Shown here: positions 1 through 8,790 of the stretch, piece by piece | How the letters are laid out: each line of letters starts with the position of its first letter | How positions within the stretch are numbered: position 1 is the stretch's first letter | NCBI GenBank assembly: GCA_965202675.1 | Contig: OZ241842.1 | Location: 806,001 to 870,000, forward strand | From: CATQHD01 sp965202675 | GTDB taxonomy: Bacteria; Actinomycetota; Acidimicrobiia; Spongiisociales; Spongiisociaceae | Length of the DNA stretch: 64,000 nucleotides | Direction: 5' to 3' | Translations under genes and position numbers: made by a program | The notes under the pieces: model-generated | Seen by the model: only the letters and a program-made list of their open reading frames with translations | Database searches by the model: none | Told to the model about the DNA's origin: nothing

Positions 1-2143
1 GCGTCACCCCGCCGTCCGCCCCGCCGACCACGATCCGGCTGTTCTCGTCGTCCTTGACCAGAATCCGACCCGAGGCCGAACCCCCGTCGGACAGCTCATC
101 GACCCAGTAGACCGCCAACTCCTCCTCGGCAATCAGGTCCGCCTCGTCGCCGCTCTGGCGCCTCGCGTCGTCTGCCCCGCGCACCAGCCGGGCCCGCACC
201 GTCTCGATCGCCGACGCGTCGGAGTCACGGGTATAAGTCAGAGTAGCGGCCCCCCTCCGGTTGGTGGTCCTCGTATAACGAGCCTCGCCGAGCAAATCAA
301 GCAGAACACCGAACCCGAAATTTCCCCAAGCACCCGGGGCTGTTCTGAAGTCGCTGATGGTGGCCCGCACCGCCGCCAAAGAAGCGTCCTCGGACTGTTC
401 CCCGATGCCGAGCGGATCGTCGGAGGTGAAATGAATCTTCTGACGGGCCACCGGATTGCCGAACTGATCCGTCAACGTGGCCGTAACAGCATGGGCCGCC
501 CCGTTGCCCGCCTTCGACGCCTCAACATAAGAAACCGTCTGCGACAACATCAAAGTAGTCGCAACCGGCGTCGAATCCCGCCACACCGCCGACGCGTCCT
601 CCGCGCCCGTTCCGGCGGTTCCGGCCTTCTCCAGGTTGGTCTTGTCCTCCAACGTCAGCGACGACCCCGAAGCAAGGGTGATATACAGATTCAGGCGGGC
701 CGAGTCGCCCGTGTTGCCGCTCCCCGACCGCGGATCCGTCTGACGGAACGACAGCTCGATCTTGCCCGACGCGTCCGTCTTATGCGCCCGCGTGGACGAA
801 GACGTATTCGACGTACCGTTGTCCCCCGCCGTGGTAACCGTCTCGGCCGCCACCACGGTAACCGATTCGTCCTTCTTCGCCACCGGGTTGCCGTCCTCGT
901 CCACCACCTGCAGCGTAAACGCCACCCGCTCCCCGAACTCCGCCGCCGTAGCCCCCTCCGGCATATCGTCCGTTACCCGCAGCTTGGTCCCCGCCTTCGA
1001 CACCGCAATCGCAATCGACGCCCCCACCATGTCGTCCGCGTCGTAACGATCCCCGTTGTCACCGGTCCACGCCCACAAAGTCGTGGACGCATCCAGATTG
1101 GTCGTCGACGCCTCCAGATCACCCGACGGATCCGTCGCCTCATCACTCAACGAGATCTCACACACCCCCGAACCCCCCACCGCCGACACATCATCCACCG
1201 AACAACGCCCATCCTCCCCGAACGCATCATCCGGCGCCGACGAAGAAAACACATCCACCAACGCATCCGGCACCCCCATCAAACTCGAATCCCGCACCGA
1301 CACCACCAAATCCACCGACTCGCCCTCCGTAACCGACGACTCCGACGCCTGTAGTGTGATCCCCCGCGGACGGGCCACCGTATGCGCCAACATCCGCGTA
1401 ATAAACACCGCCATCTGCGCCCGCGTCACCAAACCGCTCGGAGAAAAACGCCCATCCGCAGTACCCCTGGTTACACCCAACTCGAACATCCGCCGAATCG
1501 CCGAATACTCCCCCCGCGTCACATTAGCAATATCATCAAACACCGCATCATCAGGAACAACATCAGCCAACTCATCGGTGTCAGCGCCCAAAGCCCCCAA
1601 CCCCAAACCAGACCCCTTCTCCGCCGCCACCAAGAACGAATCCAACATCAAAGCCATCTGCGCCCGCGACACCGCCGTATTGGGCCCAAACGCCGTCCCC
1701 CTCAACGCCGGCATGATATCCAACGCCGCCATCTGATTGATCGCAGTACGAGCACCCTCGAACAAACCCCCGATATCCGTGAAACCGCCCGCCGGGTTCG
1801 CCGGCAACGCAATCCCCGCCGGACCCGCCGCCCGCGACAAAAACAACGCCATCTGCCAACGCGACACCGGCGACCCCGGATCATAAGTTGTCGCCGTCCG
1901 ACCCCGCGTTACCCCGAAATGCGCCAAACAATTCACCGCGTCCTCAGCAAACGTCCCCACCACATCCACCAAACCCGCCGACTCCAACGCCGCACCCACA
2001 CACGCCGAATACACCGCCTCATTATCAGCCTCACCCTCCACGCCCCCGGCCGGACCCGCCCCAACAGCCAGCAACGAACCCACCAAACCCAACACACCGA
2101 TCACAGCCAACCACGACCGCCCCCGTACACCGCGCGCAACCAT
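1..2143 (-). CDS. Secreted SLH-domain surface protein with Ig-like repeats (3' end outside window)
   Basis: Read on the minus strand from ATG at 2143, 714 codons are open to the window edge, so the C-terminus is missing. An AAGGAGG ribosome site lies 10 bases upstream. The N-terminus is a signal peptide (positive VARGVRGR, then a hydrophobic stretch to about residue 30). Three SLH modules follow at roughly residues 50-95, 105-157 and 190-240, with motifs such as FGVTRG, VSRWQMALFLSRA and VTRAQMAVFITRML. Downstream are Ig-like segments containing DEDGNPVAKKD and DQFGNPVARQ, as in Big/invasin-type repeats. SLH modules usually tether proteins to the cell envelope, so a surface or adhesin-like role is inferred. 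The first two thirds use many G/T-ending codons, unlike the C-rich later part, which hints at a mosaic origin. Confidence 0.85.
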   Translation of the reverse strand, partial: MVARGVRGRSWLAVIGVLGLVGSLLAVGAGPAGGVEGEADNEAVYSACVGAALESAGLVDVVGTFAEDAVNCLAHFGVTRGRTATTYDPGSPVSRWQMALFLSRAAGPAGIALPANPAGGFTDIGGLFEGARTAINQMAALDIMPALRGTAFGPNTAVSRAQMALMLDSFLVAAEKGSGLGLGALGADTDELADVVPDDAVFDDIANVTRGEYSAIRRMFELGVTRGTADGRFSPSGLVTRAQMAVFITRMLAHTVARPRGITLQASESSVTEGESVDLVVSVRDSSLMGVPDALVDVFSSSAPDDAFGEDGRCSVDDVSAVGGSGVCEISLSDEATDPSGDLEASTTNLDASTTLWAWTGDNGDRYDADDMVGASIAIAVSKAGTKLRVTDDMPEGATAAEFGERVAFTLQVVDEDGNPVAKKDESVTVVAAETVTTAGDNGTSNTSSSTRAHKTDASGKIELSFRQTDPRSGSGNTGDSARLNLYITLASGSSLTLEDKTNLEKAGTAGTGAEDASAVWRDSTPVATTLMLSQTVSYVEASKAGNGAAHAVTATLTDQFGNPVARQKIHFTSDDPLGIGEQSEDASLAAVRATISDFRTAPGAWGNFGFGVLLDLLGEARYTRTTNRRGAATLTYTRDSDASAIETVRARLVRGADDARRQSGDEADLIAEEELAVYWVDELSDGGSASGRILVKDDENSRIVVGGADGGVT

Positions 2144-2222
2144 AACGATTTATCCTCCTTGTTGTTTCCCTTATCCATAGAACACACGGCCAAACCCCAC
2201 AGAAAGGAGCGACCAGGGTTTT

Positions 2223-2254
2223 ACTATAGCAATAGTACCCCCCCCCCCCGGCAA
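2223..2254 (-). promoter_or_regulatory. Promoter region of the SLH gene with a poly-G spacer
   Basis: On the minus strand TTGCCG (2254-2249) is followed by a long G run and two possible -10 boxes, TACTAT (2237-2232) and TATAGT (2228-2223), about 70-80 bases before the SLH start codon. The spacing from TTGCCG to TATAGT is 20 bp with the present tract and would be the optimal 17 bp with three fewer G. Promoter assignment is inference from sequence alone. Confidence 0.45.
2238..2249. repeat. Homopolymer tract, C12 (G12 on the minus strand)
   Basis: Twelve consecutive C residues on the plus strand sit between the likely -35 and -10 elements of the SLH gene. Tracts of this length are slippage-prone and, in promoter spacers of other bacteria, act as expression switches. 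The rest of 2144-2475 shows no gene. Confidence 0.9.
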
Positions 2255-2475
2255 CATTTGAGTCTGCGGGCAAAACCCCAGGTCAAACATGATTTGCAGA
2301 GGCCAGGCAGGGTCCCTCGGACGAGAAGCGGCTGCTCGACCGGTGGAATGGGCAGCCGGCATCGTAACGGACGAGCCGCCGGGGGGCGTCCGGCCTTTCT
2401 GTGCTTCGCGGGCCTACGGGGTCATGGCATCCGGCGATTTCATTGGTATCCGAGGCGGCGGGTAGCCTGACCACG

Positions 2476-3645
2476 GTGAGCATCTGGAATCTTGATCCGG
2501 CCGTCAGCCACCTCAACCACGGTTCATTCGGCGCGGCGCCGGTCCCGGCCCTCGAAGCCCAGCAGAGATGGCGGGATCTGCTCGAATCCAACCCGACCCG
2601 ATTCATGCTCGAGCACTATCAGCCTGCCCTCGACCGGGCCCGGGAACGGCTGGCCGAGTTCGTCGGCGCCGACCCGGCCGGCCTGGTATTCGTACGCAAC
2701 GCCACCGAGGGGGTCAACGCGGTGCTCCGCTCGTTGGAGGCGTCCCTCGGGCCCGGCGACGAGATCGTGGTAACCGACCACGGCTACAACGCCTGCCGCA
2801 ACGCGGCGTCCGTCGCCGCCGCCCGGACGGGCGCCCGGGTGGTCACCGCTTCCTTCCCGTTTCCCATCGGCGGCGCCAGAGAAGTAAAGGACAGCGTCAT
2901 GGCGGCCGTCACCGACCGGACCAGACTGGTGCTGATCGACTCGGTCACCTCGCCCACCGCCCTCGTCCTGCCGGCGGCGGAGCTGGCAGCGGCTCTCGAG
3001 CCCGACGTCGAGGTGCTGGTGGACGCGGCCCACGCCCCCGGCATGATCGACTTCGACGTTTCCTCCATCGGCGCTTCCTACATCACGGCGAACTGCCACA
3101 AATGGATGTGCGCCCCGAAGGGATCGGCCTTCCTGTACGTGCGGGAGGGCCGGCGCCGGGCGGTGTACCCGGCGGTTATCAGCCACGGCTACAACGGGGC
3201 CTGGCCGGCCTCGGGGGGCCATCTCCACACCCAGTTCGACTGGACCGGGACCGACGACCCCACCGCCTGGCTGGCCGTACCCGACGCCCTCGACGCAGTG
3301 GGCGGACTACATCCGGACGGATGGGAGGGGGTGCGGCGCGCCAACCGGAAGCTCTGCCTGGCGGGAAGGAACACCCTCTTGGACGCGCTCGGCGCCCCGC
3401 CGCCCGCCCCCGACGAGATGATCGGATCGCTCGCCTCGGTTCCGCTTCCCGAAGCGCCGGGGCGCGCCGAGACCATCTTCGACCCGCTGATGGCGGTATT
3501 GCGCGCCAAGTGGTCAATCGAGGCGATGGTGTACTCCTGGCCCGCACCGCCCGGCCGCCTGCTACGCATATCGGCCCACCGGTACAACCGGATCGAGGAG
3601 TACGAGCGGCTGGCCGAGGCGGTGGCGGTCGAGCTGCCGCTCTGA
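2476..3645 (+). CDS. Class V aminotransferase-like PLP enzyme (isopenicillin-N epimerase-like)
   Basis: A 389-residue fold-type I PLP protein. The start chosen is GTG at 2476 (VSIWNLDPAVSHLNHGSFGA), because N-termini of this family begin close to the LNHGSFGA motif; an in-frame start at 2401 adds 25 residues with no family resemblance. VLVDAAHAPG carries the PLP-binding Asp. NCHKWMCAPKGSAFLYV contains the probable Schiff-base Lys and is typical of the isopenicillin-N epimerase/cysteine-desulfurase-like subgroup. Substrate cannot be predicted. It converges on the Mca gene with 40 bases between the stops. Confidence 0.8.
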   Translation: MSIWNLDPAVSHLNHGSFGAAPVPALEAQQRWRDLLESNPTRFMLEHYQPALDRARERLAEFVGADPAGLVFVRNATEGVNAVLRSLEASLGPGDEIVVTDHGYNACRNAASVAAARTGARVVTASFPFPIGGAREVKDSVMAAVTDRTRLVLIDSVTSPTALVLPAAELAAALEPDVEVLVDAAHAPGMIDFDVSSIGASYITANCHKWMCAPKGSAFLYVREGRRRAVYPAVISHGYNGAWPASGGHLHTQFDWTGTDDPTAWLAVPDALDAVGGLHPDGWEGVRRANRKLCLAGRNTLLDALGAPPPAPDEMIGSLASVPLPEAPGRAETIFDPLMAVLRAKWSIEAMVYSWPAPPGRLLRISAHRYNRIEEYERLAEAVAVELPL

Positions 3646-3685
3646 CCGGGCCGGCGGCCGCGGCTTTACCGGACGCTCGAGCCCT

Positions 3686-4531
3686 TCAGCGCAGACCGGT
3701 GAACAGGTCGTCCTCGCGGAAGGGGGCGTCCACCCTCGAGTGAACCCGCTGGAAGGCCTCCGTACCGATCACCTTCGGAACATCGCGCTCGGGCGCCTGC
3801 AGCATGAACCAGTCTTCGGGAATCTGGGAACGGTGGGCGCGCAGCGCCTCCACCTTGCGGTCCGCCCACGGGACCACGTCCACCAGGGCGGTTATATCCT
3901 CGTCCGGCGTACCCCAGCCGGACGACTCCTTCGCCTCTTCCTCGGTGATCAGACCGGCCTCCAACCGGGCCCGGATCATCACCTCCACCCGCGAGCGCGG
4001 CCAGCAGGTCATATAGAGCTTGGACGCCTGCCACGGCTCTTCGCCCTCCTCTAGCGGGAACCGCCTCAAGTCGTCGGATCCGAAGTAGGCGGCCATGCCC
4101 ACCCGATGCACCTGGATATGGTCGGGGTGCCCGTAACCCCCGAACGGGTCGTAGATGGTCATCACCTCCGGACGGCGGCGGCGCATCAGGCGCACCAGGC
4201 GGTCGGTCGCCTCCATGAAGTCGGCCTGCCAGAAGCACTCCGGGTTTTCGTTGGGCTCATCGCCCATCATGCCGGAATCGCGGTACCCGAGGAAATGATG
4301 GTGGGGAACCCCCAGAATGGCCAGGGCCTTTGCGATCTCCTCCATCCTCAGCTCCACCAGGCGGGGGCGGACCGCATCGGGGTCGTCGTAGTTGTGGACC
4401 TCTCCCTCGGCCCCGTCGGTGGCGGTAACGACCACTACCTGCTCTCCGGCGGCGGCGTATCTGGCCAGCACCCCGCCCGTGGATGTGACCTCGTCGTCGG
4501 GATGGGCGTGGAAGGCAAGCAAACCGGGCAT
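3686..4531 (-). CDS. mca: Mycothiol S-conjugate amidase (Mca-like, LmbE/PIG-L family)
   Basis: A 281-residue zinc-dependent deacetylase/amidase. HAHPDDE near the N-terminus and GHPDHIQVH further on supply the metal ligands. GYRDSGM and the C-terminal VDAPFREDDLFTGLR resemble Mca, which cleaves mycothiol S-conjugates during detoxification, more than MshB, the biosynthetic deacetylase. Start is ATG at 4531. Known family biology makes it a marker of mycothiol-producing actinobacteria. It may instead be MshB or another LmbE-like deacetylase; no other mycothiol gene lies in the window. Confidence 0.8.
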   Translation of the reverse strand: MPGLLAFHAHPDDEVTSTGGVLARYAAAGEQVVVVTATDGAEGEVHNYDDPDAVRPRLVELRMEEIAKALAILGVPHHHFLGYRDSGMMGDEPNENPECFWQADFMEATDRLVRLMRRRRPEVMTIYDPFGGYGHPDHIQVHRVGMAAYFGSDDLRRFPLEEGEEPWQASKLYMTCWPRSRVEVMIRARLEAGLITEEEAKESSGWGTPDEDITALVDVVPWADRKVEALRAHRSQIPEDWFMLQAPERDVPKVIGTEAFQRVHSRVDAPFREDDLFTGLR

Positions 4532-4640
4532 GGATTCTCCGCAAACGGTGTGACTGTCTCGGCAAGGGTCAGGATAGATGGATCCGGCGGCGTCTCGGCC
4601 GCCCGCTACGGCCCTCCGGAAACCGGCGGCTAATGGGTGG

Positions 4641-5648
4641 TCATCCTCCGATGTAGCTCATTTCGATCTTGGGGAGGTCGACGGTGGCCGCGGAGCGGAT
4701 CTCCGAATAGCGGTCCTCCCTGGCCTCCCACACCCGCCTCAAGGCGGCGGTCATCTCCTCTGTCCCGGCGCCGGCCCTCAGCCGGGCGCGCAGGTCGACG
4801 CCCGTCGAGGCGAACAGGCAGGTGTAGAGCATTCCCTCGGCCGAGACGCGGGCCCTGGTGCAGTCGCCGCAGAAGGGTTGGGTGACCGAGGCGATGAACC
4901 CGATCTCGCCCCCGCCGTCCAGGTACTCCCACCGCCGGGCGACCTCGCCCCGGTAGTTGGGTACCGCGGGCCGGATCGGGAACTCGGCGCCGACGGCCTC
5001 GATCAGCTCGGCGGCGGGCACAACGTCGTCCATGCGCCAGCCGTTGGTCGCCCCCACGTCCATGTACTCGATGAAGCGCAGGATATGGCCGGTCCATCGG
5101 AAGCGGCGGGCCATGTCGACCGCGCCCTGATCGTTCACCCCCCGTTTGACCACCGCGTTGATCTTGACCGGCAGGCCGGCCGCGGCGGCCGCATCGATCC
5201 CTTCGAGCACCGCCCCCACCGGGAAACCGACATCGTTCATCGCCTGGAAAACCGCGTCGTCCAGCGAGTCGAGCGAGACCGTGATCCGGGAAAGCCCGGC
5301 GGACGCCAGGGCCTCGGCCTTGCGCGCCAGCAGCGAACCGTTGGTGGTCAGGGTGAGCTCGCATCCGGTCGCGGCGGACAACATGGCCACCAGCTCCTCG
5401 ATGCCCTTGCGCAACAGGGGCTCGCCCCCCGTGAGCCTGATCTTCTCCACGCCCAGACGGCGGAAGGCCCTGGCCAGGGTGGTCAGCTCCTCGAAGCTGA
5501 GCAGGAGGTCGCGCCTGAGGAACTCGTACTCGCGGTTGAATATCTCGGCCGGCATGCAGTAGCTGCACCGAAAGTTGCACCGGTCGGTGACCGACAGCCG
5601 CAGGTCGCGTAGAGGGCGGCGCAAGGTATCCAACGTCACGGGTTCCAC
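4641..5648 (-). CDS. moaA: GTP 3',8-cyclase MoaA (molybdenum cofactor synthesis)
   Basis: A 335-residue radical SAM enzyme catalysing the first step of molybdopterin synthesis, GTP to 3',8-cyclo-7,8-dihydro-GTP. The N-terminal cluster motif is CNFRCSYC. The C-terminal second 4Fe-4S site is visible as CGDC followed 13 residues later by Cys. The protein ends in GG, as MoaA does. LTGGEPLLR is the SAM-contacting GGEP motif. The start is GTG at 5648; a second in-frame GTG at 5639 is possible. No other moa gene is adjacent. Its upstream region holds a divergent putative small RNA (5744-5960). Confidence 0.95.
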   Translation of the reverse strand: MEPVTLDTLRRPLRDLRLSVTDRCNFRCSYCMPAEIFNREYEFLRRDLLLSFEELTTLARAFRRLGVEKIRLTGGEPLLRKGIEELVAMLSAATGCELTLTTNGSLLARKAEALASAGLSRITVSLDSLDDAVFQAMNDVGFPVGAVLEGIDAAAAAGLPVKINAVVKRGVNDQGAVDMARRFRWTGHILRFIEYMDVGATNGWRMDDVVPAAELIEAVGAEFPIRPAVPNYRGEVARRWEYLDGGGEIGFIASVTQPFCGDCTRARVSAEGMLYTCLFASTGVDLRARLRAGAGTEEMTAALRRVWEAREDRYSEIRSAATVDLPKIEMSYIGG

Positions 5649-5743
5649 AGCCGCAAGGTTACCGGCAACCCCCGCCTTTAGGATGCGAAAACCTCAAAAT
5701 ATGGAATGACAAAAAAATCCCGCCGGATCCCCCCACAAGGGTA

Positions 5744-5772
5744 TTGACCTTGTCACACCGATACCGGATAAT
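5744..5772 (+). promoter_or_regulatory. Sigma70-type promoter of intergenic RNA copy 1
   Basis: TTGACC (5744-5749), 17-bp spacer, GATAAT (5767-5772). The same promoter, including most of the spacer, recurs at 37657-37685. It points away from moaA toward the 3' end of the amidohydrolase gene, so no coding gene lies downstream in sense. Confidence 0.75.
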
Positions 5773-5778
5773 GAAGAA

Positions 5779-5960
5779 GCCGCAAGCACCTCCGGTCCGC
5801 AGCCGGCGCAGACCGTGACAGGGATCATCTTCCGAACGCGATCCTCCGGGGTACTGACCGACCGCGTCCGGAACTCGGGTGGAGGCGGCGGGGGCGGGGC
5901 CCGCGAAGCGGGGCGAGGGGGCGTAGGGGCGGCGTTTTTCGCGTTCTTGCCGGATTCCGG
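5779..5960 (+). ncRNA. Putative structured small RNA, family copy 1
   Basis: This region follows the promoter above in a 511-base gap without a credible gene. It has a 5' hairpin (CGGTC...GACCG), a G-rich block, the hairpin CCCGCGAAGCGGGG (5900-5913) and TTTTTCGCGTTCTTG (5935-5949). About 390 bp (roughly 5700-6090) are similar to 37615-38000. Indels between the copies break every reading frame, which argues for RNA rather than protein. The 3' end is not defined. Confidence 0.55.
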
Positions 5961-6159
5961 AGGTTGGGACAGGGGCTTGACCAGTGGGTTCGCAGGGTTC
6001 AGGCTTGCGCGGTATTGGTGTTCTCTGTGAAGACACCCGTTGGCAAGAGGATGCACGGGTAGGGAACCTTCGCCGTTCCGTCGGTGAGCGCAGCAGGCGC
6101 CGGCGCAATCCCGACAACGCATCCGGTCTTACAAAAACGAACAGGCAGGGAAGGCGTTG

Positions 6160-7146
6160 TCAGACGCAGTCCCCGGCCAGCAGCCGCCGGGCCCGCCCGC
6201 CCAGCACCTCGGCCTGCTCGTCCTCCGGCAGGCCCAGCTCCTCGACCGCCTGTATATAGGGGCCGCTGCCGCCGGGCGTGTGGGGGTAATCGCTGCCGTA
6301 GACGAGGCGGTCCGCGCCCACCGTTTCGACGGCGCAGCGCATGGCCGGGGCGTGGGTTACCGCCGTGTCGTACACGAGGCCGGCGAGGTATTCGGTCGGG
6401 GGCTTGTCGATGTGCTCCCGGCATTGGGGGAACTGCCGGGCGAAGATGTCCAGCCTCGGCGCCAGGAAGGGCATGGTCCCGCCCAGGTGGGAGAACACCC
6501 AGCGGATCCCCTTGTGCCGCTCGAACACCCCGCCGAAGGTGAGCCTTGCCAGGGCGAGGTTCGTGTCGTGGAAGAAACCCAGGGCGATGGCCAGGCTGTA
6601 ATCCTGCAGGCCGGAAGTGTCGGCCGGAAGGCTCGGATGGACGTAGACCAAGGCGCCGAGCTCGGCGGCGCGCTCCCAGAAGGGTTCGAGGCGGGGGGAG
6701 TCGAGCAGCTCCCCGTCGGTGTTGGTGAGGATCATCACCCCGGCCATCCCCAGCTCGCCCAGGGCCCTGTCCATCTCGGCGGTCGAATCTTCGACGCTCT
6801 TGAGCGGGAGGGAGGCCAGGGCGCGGAAGCGGCCGGGATGGTCGCGGACGATCCCCGCCAGGCCGTCGTTGACGGAGCGTGCCAGCCGCAGGGCTTCCCT
6901 CCCTTCGAGGAACAACGCGCCGGGCGAAGGGACCGACAGCACCTGCATGCCGATCCCCAGCCGGTCCATCATCTCGATCCGCTCCGACACCCCCGGATGC
7001 GGCTGCGGAATCGTCATGGTCACCCCGCCCCTCCAGAGCACCACGATCCGCCCGTCGCCGCGGATATATGCGTCCAAAGCCTCGGAGGAACGGAGCGCCT
7101 CGACATACTCCGGCAGGTAGTAGTGGACGTGCATGTCGATAATCAA
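6160..7146 (-). CDS. Amidohydrolase-2 family metal-dependent hydrolase/decarboxylase
   Basis: A 328-residue TIM-barrel hydrolase of the ACMSD/amidohydrolase-2 family. The start chosen is TTG at 7146, with an AAGGAG site seven bases before it; this places the metal-binding IDMHVHYY at the N-terminus. The ORF extends 56 codons further upstream, but that extension lacks family character. Other motifs are VYVHPSLPAD, VFSHLGG (metal His) and LVYGSDYPHTPGG (active-site Asp and His near the C-terminus). Members decarboxylate or hydrolyse aromatic or acyl substrates; the substrate here is unknown. It is isolated from neighbours by the small-RNA locus on one side and the pseudopilin genes, which run divergently, on the other. 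Confidence 0.85.
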   Translation of the reverse strand: MIIDMHVHYYLPEYVEALRSSEALDAYIRGDGRIVVLWRGGVTMTIPQPHPGVSERIEMMDRLGIGMQVLSVPSPGALFLEGREALRLARSVNDGLAGIVRDHPGRFRALASLPLKSVEDSTAEMDRALGELGMAGVMILTNTDGELLDSPRLEPFWERAAELGALVYVHPSLPADTSGLQDYSLAIALGFFHDTNLALARLTFGGVFERHKGIRWVFSHLGGTMPFLAPRLDIFARQFPQCREHIDKPPTEYLAGLVYDTAVTHAPAMRCAVETVGADRLVYGSDYPHTPGGSGPYIQAVEELGLPEDEQAEVLGGRARRLLAGDCV

Positions 7147-7252
7147 TCGGTCTCCTTCCGCCTGCCCGCACGGTACCGGGAAAAGGCAGGGGGACGTAAC
7201 GGCCAAGCCCGGCCGCATCCCATCAACCCCGAACAGTTCCGCCGCAACCCGT

Positions 7253-7287
7253 AGAACGTCAAAAATACTTCCAGAACGTGAAAAATA
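7253..7287. repeat. 15-bp direct repeat upstream of the TadE-like genes
   Basis: AGAACGTCAAAAATA (7253-7267) and AGAACGTGAAAAATA (7273-7287) are spaced exactly 20 bp apart in the divergent intergenic region before the pseudopilin genes. The arrangement suits an operator for a tandem-binding regulator. Related GAACGCGAAAA motifs occur at 16622, 16845 and, inverted, at 5935 and 37840. Confidence 0.6.
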
Positions 7288-7337
7288 ATCGTCCCTTGTG
7301 CAGGTAGAAAGCACCGATCAGCTCTATCTTGGGCCGG

Positions 7338-7796
7338 ATGACGGATCACATCGGACCCCGAGACGGCCGCCGTTGCCGCCGAAGCGGCGCCGGGCAGTCG
7401 GGCGCGGCGGCGATCGAGGTTTTGATGGCGGTGGCCGCCGCCCTGGCGCTCACCCTGTTCCTGTTCAACGCCCTGCTCATGCTCTACGCCCGGTCGGTGA
7501 TCCAGCACGCAGCCGATGTAGGCGCCAGGGCGGGCGCCCGGGCGGGCGCCACGGCGGGCGGCATCGCCGCCTGCGAAGACCGAGCCAACCGGACTATCGC
7601 CGATCTCGCCAACATCTACGCATCAAGCGCCTCGGTGAAATGCCAGAGGGAATCCCTCGCCACCGACGCTGAGATCACCGACGCTGAGATCACCACCGCC
7701 ACGATCAATGCCCAGCTCGAGCCGGTTTTCCCCGCCTTCGGCCCCGACTGGAGCTTCACCATCAAAGCCGCCTCCTCCACGGAACCGGTTTCATGA
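7338..7796 (+). CDS. TadE-like pseudopilin / secreted envelope protein
   Basis: A 152-residue protein. A basic leader (RRSGAGQSG) precedes a single hydrophobic helix (AAIEVLMAVAAALALTLFLF), the type-IV-pilin-like arrangement of TadE proteins, and a small alanine/threonine-rich exterior follows. ATG at 7338 is preferred; TTG at 7329 is in frame. An internal 15-bp tandem duplication gives DAEITDAEITT. The gene overlaps the next by four bases and begins a three-gene set. No tadA/B/C secretion genes are in the window, so the assembly machinery would be elsewhere. Confidence 0.6.
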   Translation: MTDHIGPRDGRRCRRSGAGQSGAAAIEVLMAVAAALALTLFLFNALLMLYARSVIQHAADVGARAGARAGATAGGIAACEDRANRTIADLANIYASSASVKCQRESLATDAEITDAEITTATINAQLEPVFPAFGPDWSFTIKAASSTEPVS

Positions 7797-8242
7797 ACCG
7801 CATCCTGCGCCGCCTCCGCTCCCGAAGCGGCAACGAACAGGGCGCCGGGGCCGTGGACCTGGTAATGGTGTCCGCTTTCCTGCTGATCCCCGCCGCCATG
7901 CTGTTGCTCAGCCTTCCCCTCATGGTGGAGTACCGGTCGCTGGCCGACGCCGCCGCCAGAGAAGCGGTGCGAGCCTGCGCCGTCGCCCCCGATCCGGACA
8001 CCGGACAGAAACACGCCGATGTCATCGCCCACCGGATCCTGGGTGAACGGGGCCTGTCCCCGCAAGGAACCAAGGTGGATATCAACTGCGCAGCCGCCTG
8101 GCACCCCAAAGAAGTGGTGACCGCCAGGGTTTCGTTCCAAGCGCCAGCGGTTTCGGTAATCGGCTTCGGAAGCATCGGCGCGGTGACCATCGAGCGGACC
8201 TACCGCGAACAGATAGAGAAAACCCGCAGCCTGCCGCCGTGA
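7793..8242 (+). CDS. TadE-like pseudopilin
   Basis: A 149-residue protein with the same plan: basic N-terminus, EQGAGAVDLVMVSAFLLIPAAML helix (roughly residues 15-40), then an exterior domain with two Cys that could form a disulfide. ATG overlaps the previous stop (ATGA) and the stop overlaps the next GTG start, so translation is probably coupled. The glutamate-like small-residue motif before the helix is as in Tad pseudopilins. Function beyond this is inferred. Confidence 0.6.
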   Translation: MNRILRRLRSRSGNEQGAGAVDLVMVSAFLLIPAAMLLLSLPLMVEYRSLADAAAREAVRACAVAPDPDTGQKHADVIAHRILGERGLSPQGTKVDINCAAAWHPKEVVTARVSFQAPAVSVIGFGSIGAVTIERTYREQIEKTRSLPP

Positions 8243-8790
8243 CCATTGAACCGACGCCCGCAACAGAACCCGGCGCCCGTCGGTCACCCTCTCGGAGCGA
8301 GCAGGGGGCGGTGGTCATCTGGAGCATGGGGCTCATCCTGTTGCTGTTCTTTGCCGGCGGCTTGGCCCTCGACCTGTGGCGGGTGATCTCCCAGCACGGA
8401 ACCCTGACCGGCATCGCCGACAAGGCCGCCTTCGCCGCCGCCAACGAGTTTGACAAGGACGCCCTGTGGGGGAACCGTTTCAATCCGGACAACCGGCTCA
8501 AGCTGGATCCCACCGAAGCGGAGCGAACCGCCGTAAAGTTCGCCCAAGCCCAGCCGGAATGGGAAGACACCATGACCGTCAAGGCCGATGTCAAGAACTA
8601 CCCCGGCCCATCGGAGGTCTGGGTGGAAGTGAGCGGCGAGGTGCATCTCACCCTCCTCCGGCTGTTCGCCCCTCCCCAAGGCATCACCGTAACCGTGAAC
8701 AGCAAAGCCTCTCCATGTCTTGATCGAATAGCGCCCCTCAACGACTCGGGTTCAGATTGCAGGAGAAATGGGGGGGATTCCCGGCTATGA
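8239..8790 (+). CDS. TadG-like pilus-associated protein
   Basis: A 183-residue protein with EQGAVVIWSMGLILLLFFAGGLALDLWRV, matching the N-terminal membrane helix of TadG/Flp-associated proteins (res. about 20-50). The start is GTG at 8239, overlapping the previous stop. The C-terminal tail contains a G7 run at 8770-8776 and overlaps the start of the alcohol dehydrogenase gene. It is short for TadG, which normally carries a von Willebrand A-like domain; that domain is absent. Confidence 0.55.
   Translation: MTIEPTPATEPGARRSPSRSEQGAVVIWSMGLILLLFFAGGLALDLWRVISQHGTLTGIADKAAFAAANEFDKDALWGNRFNPDNRLKLDPTEAERTAVKFAQAQPEWEDTMTVKADVKNYPGPSEVWVEVSGEVHLTLLRLFAPPQGITVTVNSKASPCLDRIAPLNDSGSDCRRNGGDSRL

Noticed and set aside
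431..2470. Long plus-strand Arg/Pro-rich open frames
   Set aside because: They are antisense to the SLH protein, whose minus-strand frame has signal peptide and SLH motifs; the plus-strand translations are low-complexity.
5815..6030. A 71-codon plus-strand gene in RNA copy 1
   Set aside because: The corresponding region of copy 2 is shifted by indels and its start GTG is not conserved; composition is Gly/Arg low complexity.
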